Positions 1 to 12,105 of a stretch of DNA of 64,000 nt are shown here, piece by piece. The DNA comes from Molossus alvarezi (taxonomy: Eukaryota > Chordata > Mammalia > Chiroptera > Molossidae). The position numbers and the translations under genes were made by a program. The notes beneath the pieces are model-generated. The model did no database searches, had not been told where the DNA came from, and was given only the letters and a program-made list of their open reading frames with translations. The stretch is from contig CM073898.1 of assembly GCA_037176705.1 (NCBI GenBank), positions 35,033,488 through 35,097,487 of the forward strand, read 5' to 3'. Each line of letters starts with the position of its first letter. Position 1 is the stretch's first letter.

Positions 1-886
1 AGAGCACGAAGACTGCTGGCAGCTGTCATGGGGAGCTCTGTTCGAAATGTTTTATACCTTAGCATGTAAACACAGCACACAGGGAATCTGTGAACCTGCC
101 AGTGCGTAAAGTAGTTTAATCGATAAAACTATTGACAAAAACAATTTACCCACGACTGTTTGCATGTATATGCTCGAGTAGTTTGGGAACCTGGAGAGAA
201 AAAAACATAATTTTCACGCTACAGAGAAAAGTCTCAGAATCAGCAGATTGTAGTTACAGGGGTGACTTTATCTGGAGACCTTGGCCTTTGATGATGAAGC
301 TAGTCCTCCTCTCACCTGAATGCTAAGGAATGCTAAGAAATGCAAGTTTCCGCAGACACCTTTCCTGCTTCAAATAAATAAGCTTCACTTTCATCTAGTT
401 CCCATATGGGCTCTGTGCAATTGTGTTTGGAGGAAAAAAAAAAAAACTCTAGAAAATACTTCACCTTTTCTCTCCCTTCCCCTCACAGCTCCAGTCAGAA
501 GCAACGTACACAACCACCATGGCCAGTTTCCTTGTTCTAAATAAACCAAGTTCCTTTTCCTCTCTCATCCCTCCTAAGGCAGAGAGCTCTATCCCTCAGC
601 CAGAGAAATCAATTCATTCCATATAGATATAGATGCATTCAAATCAGTGATGTCCTGAATCTATTTTTTAAAATGTCTTTGTGTTGGTTTAGTAGTGTTG
701 AAGTGCAAGTGAAAGCATAGGATGGTTTCTCTGTAACTTTAAGAGAGAAAAAGTTCTAGGATTGTAATTCTTCACAGGATTATTAAGACTAATGCCAAGA
801 ATCAGAGAAAACAAATCAACATTTCCAATAATTCTCACGAGGTTCATATGGGAGGCTTAAAGCAATTCCTGAATCCCTCTGAATCT
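1..886. other. Unique intronic DNA
   Basis: Ordinary AT-rich sequence with a short poly-A at 433-445. The short open frames here have no recognisable protein. I see nothing else. Confidence 0.6.
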
Positions 887-898
887 CATTTTTTTATA

Positions 899-1118
899 TT
901 CCATTTAATTTTTTTTCTTAATTGATTTGAGAGAAAGAGGAAGGGAGAGGGAGAGAGAGACAGAAACATTGATGAGGGAGAACATTGATTGGCCACCTCC
1001 TGTATGCCCCCACTGGGGATTTGGCCCACAACCTGGGCACATGCCTTGACCAGGAATTGAACCGGCACCTTCTTGGTGCATGTGTTGGCGCTCAACCACT
1101 GAGCCATACCGGCCGGGC
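899..1118 (-). mobile_element. VES SINE (bat tRNA-derived)
   Basis: Antisense copy: T-rich tail complement, GA-rich block, the CCCCACTGGGGATTTGGCCC segment, then the complement of the tRNA-like head ending GCCATACCGGCCGGGC. It is flanked by a 12-bp target-site duplication (CATTTTTTTATA at 887-898 and CATTTTTTTACA at 1119-1130, one mismatch). Confidence 0.9.
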
Positions 1119-1124
1119 CATTTT

Positions 1125-1200
1125 TTTACATTTAAAATGAGGGTGCTGGACTAGATGATCTCAAAGTTCCTTTTCAACCTAAAATGCCATGATTTTATAC
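1125..1200 (+). repeat. MIR-type relic
   Basis: The phrase around GGACTAGATGATCTC followed by a CCTAAAATGCCATGATTTTAT-like tail resembles the 3' part of MIR-class SINEs. Old and diverged. Confidence 0.5.
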
Positions 1201-1785
1201 CCCTTTAATATCATTTTAAAATTTTGATTATCAAGTAACATATGCTTGGAAAAAAAGTTAAATAAAATATGTACGTTACTGATAATTTCACCCTTCACAC
1301 ATAACCAATTTGGTGGATATTTTTCTAGGTAACGCAGTGAGTCTTACACACACTCAAACACACAACCACAGTGCCATATCAACCACAGCATAACACAGTG
1401 GAGTCGCCTTTCTACTGTATCCCAAAGAATACATCGGCTCCCTTCCTGTTTTAGCACGTCAGTGCTTAACAACCGAGGTTCTGGCAACTGCAGCAGCACA
1501 GGCAGCAACTCCATTTCTCTCAGAATCAAGTGAAACTGAACAGGCAATTAAAAGTTACTGAACTGCAAGGTAAAACTACTTCACTGCTCTGCTGCCGGCT
1601 GGCTAAAGAGGGGAGACAATGGGAATCATATTCAGAATGAAGAGAGAACTGTGGAACAATGCCGTCTGCTGTACTGAAATGGAATCTAGCAACAATCTAG
1701 CAACATTCAATACAATCGGCAGCACCGCCATCATGCCCTTTGCCACAGTCAGATGGAACATGACACAAGACAAATGTGCAGTGTT

Positions 1786-1867
1786 CAAAATGGTGGGGGG
1801 GGGGGTGACAGGAGCAGGGAGGAGGGGGGAAAAGGAGGGACATCTGTAATAAAAAATAATTAATTAA
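1786..1867 (+). mobile_element. L1 3'-tail fragment
   Basis: G-rich block followed by GGGACATCTGTAATAAAAAATAA. The same order (G-rich tract, GACATCTGTA, AATAAA) appears at 8036, 23957 and 55010, which marks it as the 3' end of one bat L1 type. It is heavily 5'-truncated. Confidence 0.6.
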
Positions 1868-1870
1868 TTT

Positions 1871-3974
1871 TTAAAAATCTGTGGCATTGCTGGTGAGCAG
1901 AAGGCATTTTCCTTTCTGCCCACACAGGGATCCAGAGCCCACATACAAATGGGCTATATGCCAAGAGTCCATTTACACCAAGTTGTACCAAGCTCTGTAT
2001 TAAGCTTCCCATAGAACTAATGTTAAAAATGGTGCTTAGGTCTCTAGGCTGGTCCACAAAGGCCAGTTTATTAAAAGAAGCATTAGCAAAGGACAACAGA
2101 AGAGTACTATGGGAACAAACTGCCATGGCAATGATCCTTTAAAGCCTGTATTTACATTTAGAGTTCGATCTTGGAAGTACAGGAATAGATCTCCCTTTCC
2201 AAAAATTACTAGGTAGTCCCCATCCCTAAAGACAAATGGTAAGGTAAAAAGACCAAGTTTAAAGACCTTCGGAAATTCAATCAGGAGGGACAGGGAATGG
2301 CATGAGATGGAGGAACTGGTATTCTGATTTTAAAAGTATAAGAAAGAAGATAACAGAGTATAGAGGAACAGGGCATAGGGTCTCATCAACGTCATGATCT
2401 TCAGTTCTTGGGTATATATAGCCCTGGGTGAGATAAATTTTCCATTCTCAGTATAAATGTTTTGGGTAGAGAATTTGCTGAGGTGGGCTGAAGAGAGAAA
2501 CCACTGTGAAAATCTGGGTAACTGAAGGTATTTACATTCCAACTGGAATAAGATGTCTGTCACCTGCTCCTTTGCTACAAACCCTACTCAATCATTTCAG
2601 CTTTGAACATAAGTAGAAAGTGCCCCCCCCCAAAAAAAAAATGCAGTGAGATTGAAAATGAAAATCTCAAGGACTTAATAAGGTACCTAAAACATTAAAC
2701 ATCAATGATAAGAATGTGGGAGATGGAAAAGGGAAAGTGTGACATTTAACTGATACAATCATTTACCCAAAAGGTAGCATATTAAATTGGATTAAGCAAT
2801 CTTTGAAGATATCCTTGGGATATTTTCCATAATATATGAAATAAACACAGCAAATTTACAATAAAGGTCATAATAAAAGACAAAATCCACTCTTAAAAGT
2901 TATTACTCCACAGGTACAGGTAAAAAGAAACATGCTAAAAATAATGATGTAGGAAATAAGATTAATATGTAACAAACATATATTCTGATGTGGATATATT
3001 AAAATGGAGTAACAAATGCCAAAATATCAATTAGAAAGGCTTAGGTGAACTTTATTGGGAGTACTACAAAGTCCCTTATTTACTATGGAATTTATTACAA
3101 GTAACTTTTATTTCTGAAACATTATCAAACTTTAATTAATCCATTCCCTCCCAAAAAAATATCACTTAGAAAATATTATACAAAAGAACATGACTATTTT
3201 CAGAAGATATGAGGACATTTTAAAATAGTATAATGGAAATCCATCTCCTGCCAGTATTTTAAACTAAATTTTCAGAGAGACCATTCCCAGTACACATTTA
3301 AAATGATAGATAAACTATTAATGTAGTTGTGGAAGCAAGGAGATAATGAAAGTTCCAACACACATGTAATTGGTGTTCCAGAAGGAGACAGGAGAAAGAA
3401 TGGGGGAAAGGCTGGTAATTCTATATAACAGATGAATGATGTAAAACCTACTAGGAAGCTCAGTGAATCAAAAGAAGAAAAAAAGGAAAAAGAAAAAAGA
3501 AACTTTTACCTACAGAGATACAGTAGTAGAAGAATATAACACACAAGGCAAAAGAAGATATTAATGAAACAGTAGCTAGAAATAAATGATAATTAGATTT
3601 GCAAATGATGACTTCTAAACACTTAACATGGAAACCGGAGAATAGTGGGGTAGCATCTTCAAAGTATGAGACAATAGCTGTTCTATCACAATTGCTATAT
3701 TCTGTAAAAGAATCTTTCAGAATAAAGCTAAAATAAAATTTTTTAAAAAGAATTTTAAAAAATGAGAAGTTATGACCATAAGGCCCTCACCAAAGGAATT
3801 TTAAATTATGCATATCTGAAAAATAGAAAAAAATCCCAGAAATAAAGGTCTAAAATGGAAAAAGGAAAGGAAATAAAATGGTAAACATCAGAGTAAATCT
3901 AAAGAAATACTCCATAAAAATATCAACTGTATCTAATATATATGGCTAATAAAATAAAATCAAAGCAACCAATT
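1871..3974. other. Unique intronic DNA
   Basis: AT-rich, without any repeat I can name except a short C9/A10 junction near 2622-2641. No gene seen. Confidence 0.55.
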
Positions 3975-4895
3975 GTAGGTGAAATCATATGGTTCTTAGC
4001 TCTTTCTGCCTGACTTATTTCACTCAACATAATATTCTCAAGGTCCATCCATGTTGTCACAAATAGCAGTATTTCATCTTTTCTTATGGCTAAGTAGTAT
4101 TCCATAGTGTGTATGTACCATGTCCTCTTCATCTAGTTCTCTGTTGCAGGACACTTTGATTGTTTCCATGTCTTAGCCACCATAAATATGCTGCAATGAA
4201 CGTAGAGTTTAGGTGCATATATCTTTGCAAATACATGTTTTTTAGTTTTTCAGGTATATAACCAGGACAGGGATTGCTGGGTCATATGGTAGCTCTATTT
4301 TTAATTTTTTGAGGAATCACCATACTGTTTTCCATAGTGGCTCTACCAATCTACATTCCCACCAGCAGTGAATGAGGACTCCCTTTTTTCCACAACCTCT
4401 CCAACACTTGTTATTACTTGTCTTGTTGATAATAGGCATTCTAACAGGTGCAGGTGGTATCTCATTGTAGTTTTGATTTGCATTTGATTCATTGCTAGTG
4501 AGGTTGAACATCTTTTCATATACCTATTGGTTGTTTGTATGTCTTCTTGGGAGAGGTGTCTGGTCAGGTCCTCCACCCATTTTTTTTTGATTGGGTTGTT
4601 TGTGTGATGTTGAGTTTTATGAGTTCTTTATATATTTGGGGTATTAACCTTTATTAGAACTATTGTTTGCCAATATAATCTCCCAATTGGCTGGCTGCTT
4701 CTTTGCTTTGCTGTTCATTTCTCTGGCTGTGCAGAGGCTTTTTAGTTTCAAATAGTCCCATTCTTTTATTTTTTACCTTTACTTCCTTTGCCGTTAGGGT
4801 CCAGTTCTTGAAATGTTCTCTACGACCAAGGTCTATAAGTTTGGTACCAACGTTTCCATCTATGTAATTTATTGTTTCAGGTCTTAAAACATGTC
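3975..4895 (-). mobile_element. L1 fragment, antisense, ORF2 3' region
   Basis: Read on the minus strand, this carries the C-terminal part of the L1 ORF2 reverse transcriptase protein in broken frames. Recognisable pieces are YIHTMEYYLAIRKDEIL and TTWMDLENIMLSEISQAE at about 4120-3985, and [11 protein letters not shown] with GGNV further right. The frame is interrupted by stops and shifts, so it is a dead, 5'-truncated copy. Confidence 0.9.
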
Positions 4896-5234
4896 AAAAA
4901 TGTCGGTGAATTTGGGGATGTCCTCTAAGGCACCATTTTCATAGTGTCAGTGGAGTAATAACGATGAGTTACACCAACTGAGAATTGAAAATGTCTTTTT
5001 GTTTAATTATTTTAGTTTGTGGTTCTGTTTTATAGCATTTCCTCATCATGAATTATCAATGGCAGATGCATTATGCAAAATGAACACAAATAAAATGCAG
5101 TGTAAAGTTACAGAGCTCATACCACAGTCATTTTTGAGTGTCCAATACTGTTCAGTGACTACACTGAGATATACTAATCTTAAACTCTTCTATCTCCAAA
5201 ATGTCTGAATTCTGTTACCATAAAGAGAGGAGTC

Positions 5235-5345
5235 ATGGGGTGGTGAACACACTATACAATGTACAGATGATGTGTGCAGCTGAAACCTATAATATTTTGT
5301 TAACTGGTGTCACATCAATAAATTCAATTAAAAACAAAACAAAAC
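5235..5345 (+). mobile_element. Very short L1 3' end with perfect target-site duplication
   Basis: It contains the conserved L1 3' UTR phrase (GGTGGTGAACACACTATACA, then a GCTGAAACCTATAATA-type segment and AATAAATTCAATTAAAAA). AGAGGAGTC occurs at 5226-5234 and again at 5346-5354, directly flanking it, so the insertion was only about 110 bp. Confidence 0.8.
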
Positions 5346-5354
5346 AGAGGAGTC

Positions 5355-6281
5355 CCTTGACTGACTGTACCAGCAGAAAATCATTTGTTTTGCTCCAAAA
5401 TGAAGATCTTCCTCTGTTAGTTACCTTTTCCTCACCCCAAATATTTTTATCAAACTTACTAAACTAACTTATAAGAAAAAAACTCAACTGATAATACTTA
5501 CTAATTTACAAAATGAATTGTGTAATTCAACCCTTTGCCAGTTGTCCATCCACACTTATGGAAGCACCTGCATGAAGGAGGCTGTGAGGGTAGAGTGGAG
5601 AGAAGGTGTAATGCCTTAGAAATGCAGGGGAGACCCCAGGCCTGGAAGCTTGGATACAGCTAGAGAAGCAGCTTTCAGCCACAGCCTATTGAAACCCATT
5701 GGGTCAACCACTAACCTCCCCTCATATTCTCCGTCTCTGTCCCCCAGCACTAACTTCCCTACCGGTTACCACGCCATCCCTGTCTCCTTCGGTTCTAACA
5801 AAAGTTACAATCTTTTCTTTTAGAAATACAAGAGAGTCACTTTGGCAAGACCTGGCTCCTCTTCTACTTAGAGGACAAAGCACTATAGCAAAAGGAATTA
5901 TTTGGTTAGTAAACAGTGTAATAAAAACCTACAATTTTCCTGGAATGCCTGAGTTTTCTACACATCTCCACCACATCTGCACCCTCATCCCTCCCCAGTG
6001 TTTCCTGTGTTCAGGACCATTCCCAACTGATGGCTGAATTAAAAAGTCACCGGCAGAATGTCTCCACAGCATTCTAAAAATCACTATTTCAAGTGACTTA
6101 CAATTCTAATCGGGAGGGTCTTGAATTATGACATTTGAAGAAACATTTTACTCTTATTTGGTCAGATGAAAAATTAGTATTTCTATAAGTATTCATTGAG
6201 TCTTATACCTAAGTCTTATATCTAGCACGTGATCAACATTATGTTAGTCTGAAGGTAGGTTTGTTTGGCAAAAGAATAGAT
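5355..6281. other. Unique intronic DNA
   Basis: No recognisable gene. The 112-residue open frame at 5699-6037 has no familiar domain and no coding-like context. Confidence 0.55.
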
Positions 6282-6291
6282 AAGAAACACA

Positions 6292-6516
6292 GCCCTGGCT
6301 GGTGTGGCTCAGTTGAATGGGCACTGTCTGGTGCACTGAGAGGTCACTGGTTCAATTCCCAGTCAGGGCCAATGCCAGGGTTGCTGGCTTGATCCTCAGT
6401 AGAGGGCCTGCAAGAAGCAGTTGATCAATATTTTTCTCTCATCCATGTTTCACCCTCTCTCTGCCTCTTCCTTCCTCTCTCTCTAAGAAAAAATCAATAA
6501 AAACATTTTAAAAAAA
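6292..6516 (+). mobile_element. VES SINE, sense
   Basis: Starts GCCCTGGCTGGTGTGGCTCA (tRNA A-box region), has GGTTCAATTCCC (B box), a CT-rich 3' part and an AATAAAAA tail. Short duplication AGAAACA at 6283-6289 and 6524-6530. Confidence 0.9.
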
Positions 6517-6530
6517 GAAGAAGAGAAACA

Positions 6531-8035
6531 TACTACCTTACAATAAGGATGTTATAATTGAGGAGGTCTGCACTCAGAATTAGGTAAAATAAGGAAAACA
6601 ATACAGTAAAGTGCCAAATGATTTGGCAATCATATTAAGTGACACAGAAGTTCAAATGAGAGACAAATCACTGTCATCAGGAGTACTAAGGGGAGGCTTC
6701 CAAGAGGAAGCAAGAGCAGATCTAAGATTAGGGGATAGATGAATGGACAGGAGCAAAAAAGCCAGAGTTGCAAGGAGTGCATTCCTGGCTGTAGAACTAG
6801 AATATGGAATTAAAATCAAGCATGGAAGATAAGCAGGGGCTATGACCGAGAGATGGGAAGTAGAGTTTAATGTCTGATCCCAGTAGCTGCTCTGATGAGG
6901 ATACACAGAGAAGGGCCGCAAATACCCAGATGTCTGGCTGTTTTATTCATTGAACTAATGGAATGTGCATCGAATGCCATCTGATTCAAACAGCAACGGT
7001 CTGTACTCTTCTATCCTCTGGTAATTTGCTGGCAGCACACACCTGCTGTCATGCCAAATTACTGCAGTTCTGAAGTTGTGTAGGAAAATCTGGGGTGGCA
7101 AATTAAGTCCTTGCCATCCTGAAAGGATTTAGGCATCCAGGATTGATTATTAACAACTAGAAAGCTGGGGAAGCCAGGAGAAAATGATCACCCTCTAAAG
7201 CCAAAGTCCCAAAGCCAGAAACTGTGTAAACATTAACATTAGGCAGTCTCACCGAAACAAAAGCACTCTGTGGCCTCCAGCCATGCACAATGTAGAAAGG
7301 CAGCATTATACGTCGGCAAACTGGAATATAATAGAAGATATGTACCTGGGATGCATGTCTCTACACCAGAGAAACACAGGACATATCCAGCTACAACCCA
7401 AACGACACTGTCACCTGTCTGACACATACTGGCTTCCCATCTATATGCCCATTTATACGCCAGAATCTAAGAAACTGTGGAACTAACAGAGATTCCATTA
7501 TTGATTTCAGTATGTCCTAATAAGACAAGGAGTGAACTGCGATTTGGTCCCTGAAAGAAAAAAGCTGAAGTTCATCTCTAAGATACAGACGATTCACCTT
7601 TACCGTTCTCTGGGCCAGTGACAGAATTTATACCTTTGATATTTAAATAGTTTTACAGTACAAAGATTTATAAATTCAGGGTGAGAAAAAGAGAGACAAA
7701 ATATTACAAAATGGGAATACTTTTCTTTTTTAAGTGATAGCACTTGTTCATAAATGGGAAGAGTTGAGTATCGACCACCTTTTTAAAGGTGGCGAACGGG
7801 AGAAGCATGTTGTTTCTGTCTGATGTTGTTTTACAATTGGGAAAATCACAGAGAGTAGCCATAATTAACCTTACTTTTTCGTAACTCTAATAATACTGCC
7901 TTCAACTGAACAGTAATGACAATATTATAATATTCTATTCCATAATAAAGTAATAGATAATAGTAAAATAATTAATAATTAAAAGTAGCTAGTATCTATG
8001 AAAACACAGGCCAAATGTTACATTAAACAATAGTG
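6531..8035. other. Unique intronic DNA
   Basis: AT-rich, especially 7900-8030. No repeat or gene recognised. Confidence 0.55.
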
Positions 8036-8141
8036 TTGGGCAGGCCTGTGGTGGGGCAGGGGCGGGGTGGAGGAGGACAAAACGGGGGAGAAGTGGAGGA
8101 CATCTGTAGTACTGTCAACAATAAATTTAAAAATAAATTAA
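8036..8141 (+). mobile_element. L1 3'-tail fragment
   Basis: G-rich block, GGACATCTGTAGTACTGTCA, then AATAAATTTAAAAATAAA. Same 3' end as the copies at 1786, 23957 and 55010. Confidence 0.6.
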
Positions 8142-8199
8142 GTAGATTAAATTATTTTAAAACTTAATCTTATTCAATCTTTATATTTACTGTAATATA

Positions 8200-8390
8200 T
8201 AAGTATTATCATCTTCATTTTACAGATGAGAATTAGCCAAATTACAAATGAAACTTAGCTTAGTAAAGTGACTCACCCATGGCCACAGACCTAAAAAATG
8301 ATAAAGTAAAAAAAGAGCGAGGTCTAAGTCATGTATTAAACTGTTCATTATATTCATTGCTCTACATACTCGCTGATTAATCACTATAGG
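8200..8390 (-). repeat. MIR relic, antisense
   Basis: Contains CATTTTACAGATGAGAA and, further on, an AGTGACTCACCCATGGCCAC stretch, the reverse form of the MIR core. Diverged. Confidence 0.7.
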
Positions 8391-9121
8391 CTCTTCAAGG
8401 CAGAAGTGCGTCTCATCTGCAGGCTGAGCAGTGACTGCTTAGCCAGGTGTCACATCCAGGAGGATTTCAAGGCCACTTCCCCTTTGTCACCTCAGCTCTA
8501 TAACAGAAGAACAGCCTCAAAACAATCACACAAAAAATACTCTAAATCCTCCTTAATTGGTTGTGTGCTGCAGCAGGGTACACACAGGAGAGCTGGATTT
8601 AATCATTTGGATCATCGAAAACCAATCTGGTTCACGTATGTATTAGGTTTTTATGGTTAGGTATTTTTAATATACTTGATAACTAGAAGATACTTTCTTC
8701 TGTCTGAACACATACGTTAAATAAGGAACTGACAACAGTGATTGCTTACACAAGGAGTTTTTCAGATGATAACTCTTTTAGAATTATGTTACCCTCTAAC
8801 TGTGGAAAACTTTCTAATCTATCACTAGATTTGACAACTAATAAGGATGAGTGGAGGCAGGATATGGATTTAAATACAGATGCATTCCTTGCCTTTGCCA
8901 CAGATTTACTTCTAAGTCAATGTTATTTACTTTTCCCCACTGGTTATGTTTCAAGTCATTCATCCCAAATTATACAAAGTAGTAAATCTTGACATTTTAA
9001 ATTCTAAAGCTACCATTTAAAATTTAAACTTATGGAGGTAGATTTTATAGGCAACTATTAGCCCTGATGACAGTCCATTCCTTGAAATCAGTGTTTTATC
9101 TGTAAGCCAATCTGAATTAAT
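8391..9121. other. Unique intronic DNA
   Basis: No gene or repeat recognised. Confidence 0.55.
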
Positions 9122-9138
9122 TAGCCCAGTAACATTTT

Positions 9139-9412
9139 TTAAATATGTGTACTTTTTAATTTTTTCTTTATTGATTTTTATTCATTTATTTTTTTATATT
9201 TATCTTCAGATATAGCAGGAGGGAGAGAGGAAGGAAGAGAGAAAGAGAAACATCGTTGTGAGAGAGACACATCGACTGATTGCCACCCACACCACCCCAA
9301 CCAGGGCCGGGGATAAACTGCAACTCAGGTACGTGCCCTTTGCGGGAACTGAACCTGGGACTCTCTGGTCCACAGGCTGATGCTTTAACCGCTGAGCTAA
9401 ACCGGCCAGGGA
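9139..9412 (-). mobile_element. VES SINE, antisense, left member of a head-to-tail pair
   Basis: Belongs to the subtype with an ACCAGGGCCGGGG segment; its head ends GCTAAACCGGCCAGGG. It adjoins a second SINE of a different subtype at 9413. The pair as a whole is flanked by a 17-bp duplication (9122-9138 and 9598-9614). Confidence 0.88.
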
Positions 9413-9597
9413 TCTTTACTGATTTTAGAAAGAAGGGAGAGGGACAGAGAGATAGAAACATTGATGAGAGAGAAGATCAATTGGCTGCCTCCTACATGCC
9501 CCGTACTGGGGACTTGGCCCACAACCTAAGCATATGCCCTGACTGGGAATCGAACCGGCAACCTCCTGGTGCATGGGTAGACACTCAACCACTGGGC
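9413..9597 (-). mobile_element. VES SINE, antisense, right member of the pair
   Basis: Subtype with TACTGGGGACTTGGCCCACA; its head ends near ACCACTGGGC. The right flank TAGCCCAGTAATATTTT repeats 9122-9138 with one mismatch. Confidence 0.85.
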
Positions 9598-9774
9598 TAG
9601 CCCAGTAATATTTTAAAGCATATTCTGAAATGATTTCTCTCCTGATATAAAATAATTTTAGCATTATTTTTTCATTAATAACTATCATTTTGAAATGTAG
9701 AAATTATTTAATTATATGATAGACTATATTAGACTTTAGTAAAATGCAAACATTAAAACAAATTATTAAACAAT

Positions 9775-9900
9775 GCTCTTCCAAGATTCAGCTCATAGGT
9801 GACATCCTCCGAAAACTTAATCAGAAACCTCTACCAACTAACAAATCCCTTCGGGGTCACGGTACTTTCTAGTATTGCCTGCCATTGCTCAAGTAATATA
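9775..9900 (+). repeat. L2 relic
   Basis: The phrase around CTCATAGGTGACATCCTCCG followed by AACCTCTACCAAC resembles the 3' region of L2 LINEs. Low divergence control; tentative. Confidence 0.35.
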
Positions 9901-9904
9901 TCAT

Positions 9905-10091
9905 AATAGTAGTTTTCAAACTTTATCATCAGCAGCATATCCTGGAGTGCTGGTTAAACTAGAGCTTGCTGAGCCCCACCCTTAGAGTTCCTAATTTATT
10001 AAGTTTGGGTGGGACACACCAATTTGCATCTAACAAGTCTCCAGTTGATGATGATGTTGCTATCTAGGGACCACAGTTTGAGAACCACTGC
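9905..10091 (+). mobile_element. MER5-type DNA transposon relic (hAT-Charlie)
   Basis: Ends in TTTGAGAACCACTG, the characteristic MER5 terminal sequence, and has GGAGTGCTGGTTAAACTAGA and CACCAATTTGCATCT inside. About full MER5 length. Confidence 0.8.
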
Positions 10092-10129
10092 TTTTATAGT
10101 GTTTCAGTTTTAAAGTCTGCCAGCCACTA

Positions 10130-10205
10130 AGAGACTAGAACTACTGAGAATAGACATGGTACCTGGCACATATTAGATACTCAGTATGTATTTCTGAATT
10201 AAAGG
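10130..10205 (+). repeat. L2/MIR 3' relic
   Basis: GGTACCTGGCACATATTAGA followed by a CTCAGTATGTATTTCTGAATTAA-type end, typical of L2 3' termini. Confidence 0.6.
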
Positions 10206-11995
10206 ACTCAGAGAGGCCCCTGCAATGTTTGAGAGAGGAAGATAGGAAGACCGAACACTGTGGGATGCAGGTAATGAATGGATGTAGCATCTATGAAAAC
10301 TGTCTTCACAGCCTCACACTTTATTTACACCACTGTGAATTCAATATTCTGACTTCATAAATGATTTGGTGACTAGCACCACAATTTAAGAAAAATGCAG
10401 TGTTTAAAATCAATGCTTGATCTAGCTCCCTAAGTCCTATTTCAAAGCATGCATGCACTTATTTGTTCATTAAGCAAATATTTAGCAAACATTACTATAA
10501 GCAAGTCAATAAATGGGAAAACATGCAAAATACCAAGTTGAAAAAATACAGTTCTTCATTTTAATAAAAAGGAATCCAAAAAGTGGTGTCACGCAATTCC
10601 AGGTATGCTGAGTGTCCACTGCCTGAAACAAGAGAGATGTTCTAGAAACTCAACATAGTTCACAAGGTGGGTATCAGATGGGGAGTTGTGAAAAGAGCTG
10701 GTACACTATGGAAAGGGAAGGTTTTGAATGTAAGGTTGGGCATTTGAACTGACTTTGGTAGGAGAAGAAAACAATGCTTTAGTGAGACTAAAGTTCAAGC
10801 AGGGTGTGGGCTTGAGTAGAAGACTAGAGGTAGGAGAAATACCATTTTGAAATGGTCTTTGCAAGAGGAATTGACATCTAACCAGGGGTGGCAGTAGAAG
10901 AGAAATACTGAGAAATAAAAGTAAGCAATAAGGCAACTGACTGAATGCAGAGCCAAAGAGGAGAAAGTCATTTAATTTAAAGGTTTTGAGACCCAGTGAC
11001 AAAAAAGAAAAGAAAAAAATAACCACCAACGGGTTTGCCATTTAAGAGCTTGAGAACCCAGGACGACGAAGTCAATTTACTTGAGGCTAATGAGTCTTAA
11101 GCTTTAGGGTCACTCAACTGTAGGACTTCTCTCCGAGCTCTGGGTGAGGGAAACCTTAGCAGTTGGTCACCTAGCCATATATTTTGGGTAAATTTGTAAA
11201 ACCTCTTCTATCTCTATTGTTTAAGCTTCTGTCTCTTTCCACTCCACCTTTGCCTTGGTTATACCTCCCTTCACACCAAGGGGCACTGAAAGGGCTGTAG
11301 TCATTTTCACTTAAAATTTGGCATTCTTTTCCTTAGCTGGTACTTCCTGAACTATATCAACTTTAGGTCCCCCAAAATCTCAACCTGACCCGGTAGGAAA
11401 AGTTTCCAGTTGTGGGGAATGTATGCTCACTTTTATTCTTGGATTTTGATGTGCTGCCCAGAAATTCAGGTGGAAAAGTCCAGTATGGGTTTAAAAATCC
11501 AACAGACCAGCTGGGACTGAAAAAATAATGAGAATGGTTGACAAAATCACCAAAAATGAAGGTAGACAGAGAAGAGAGGACCTAAAATAGAATGTCTTCA
11601 CTTTGACAGCAGATAGAAGAAAGAGGGAGATGATGAAACAATCGTCACAGACAGGCAACAGCAGAGTTTAGTGAGATGGATGCCAAGGGAAGCTGAATCA
11701 TGATGAGGTAGCGATGTAGACTGGACCCTGTGCTAAAAAGACCGGAAAGGATGTTGCTGATATAAAGCCGTTGAATCTGCAGTGTAGAGAATGGGTCATA
11801 TAGATTGGTGATCACTGGAAGATGTGAATAGACAGGGAAAAGGTTTACAATGTCCTTCACCAGGTCCCATGGGGATGATAAAGAAGAGAAGTTCTTCTAA
11901 CCTCACTAAAGAGGAATGGGACTAAAATTTACTGGTGCCCTAGTAACAAGCAATTAATGTATCTGTTCAAATAACATAGGAAGGTGAGTTAATAT
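10206..11995. other. Unique intronic DNA
   Basis: No gene recognised. The segment TAAGCTTTAGGGTCACTCAA near 11098 recurs near 12524 with the following TGTAGGACTTCTC, a 30-plus-base sequence repeated 1.4 kb apart. Confidence 0.5.
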
Positions 11996-11999
11996 GACT

Positions 12000-12105
12000 T
12001 TCACTTCACAGATGAGGAAACTTATCCAAAGTCATAGCACTAAAGAGAATGGGAATTCAATTTCTGGGTTTGCCCAACTCCAAGTGCACTGACTTATTTT
12101 TGCAG
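12000..12105 (-). repeat. MIR relic, antisense
   Basis: TTCACAGATGAGGAAACTTA, then CCAAAGTCATAGCAC, the reverse MIR core. Confidence 0.75.

Noticed and set aside
3923..4576. Apparent small protein genes on the minus strand
   Set aside because: They are broken L1 ORF2 pieces.
9186..9688. Open frames of 87-106 residues on both strands
   Set aside because: They are translations of VES SINEs; the same peptides recur wherever a SINE lies (905, 14671, 48619, 56204, 63653).
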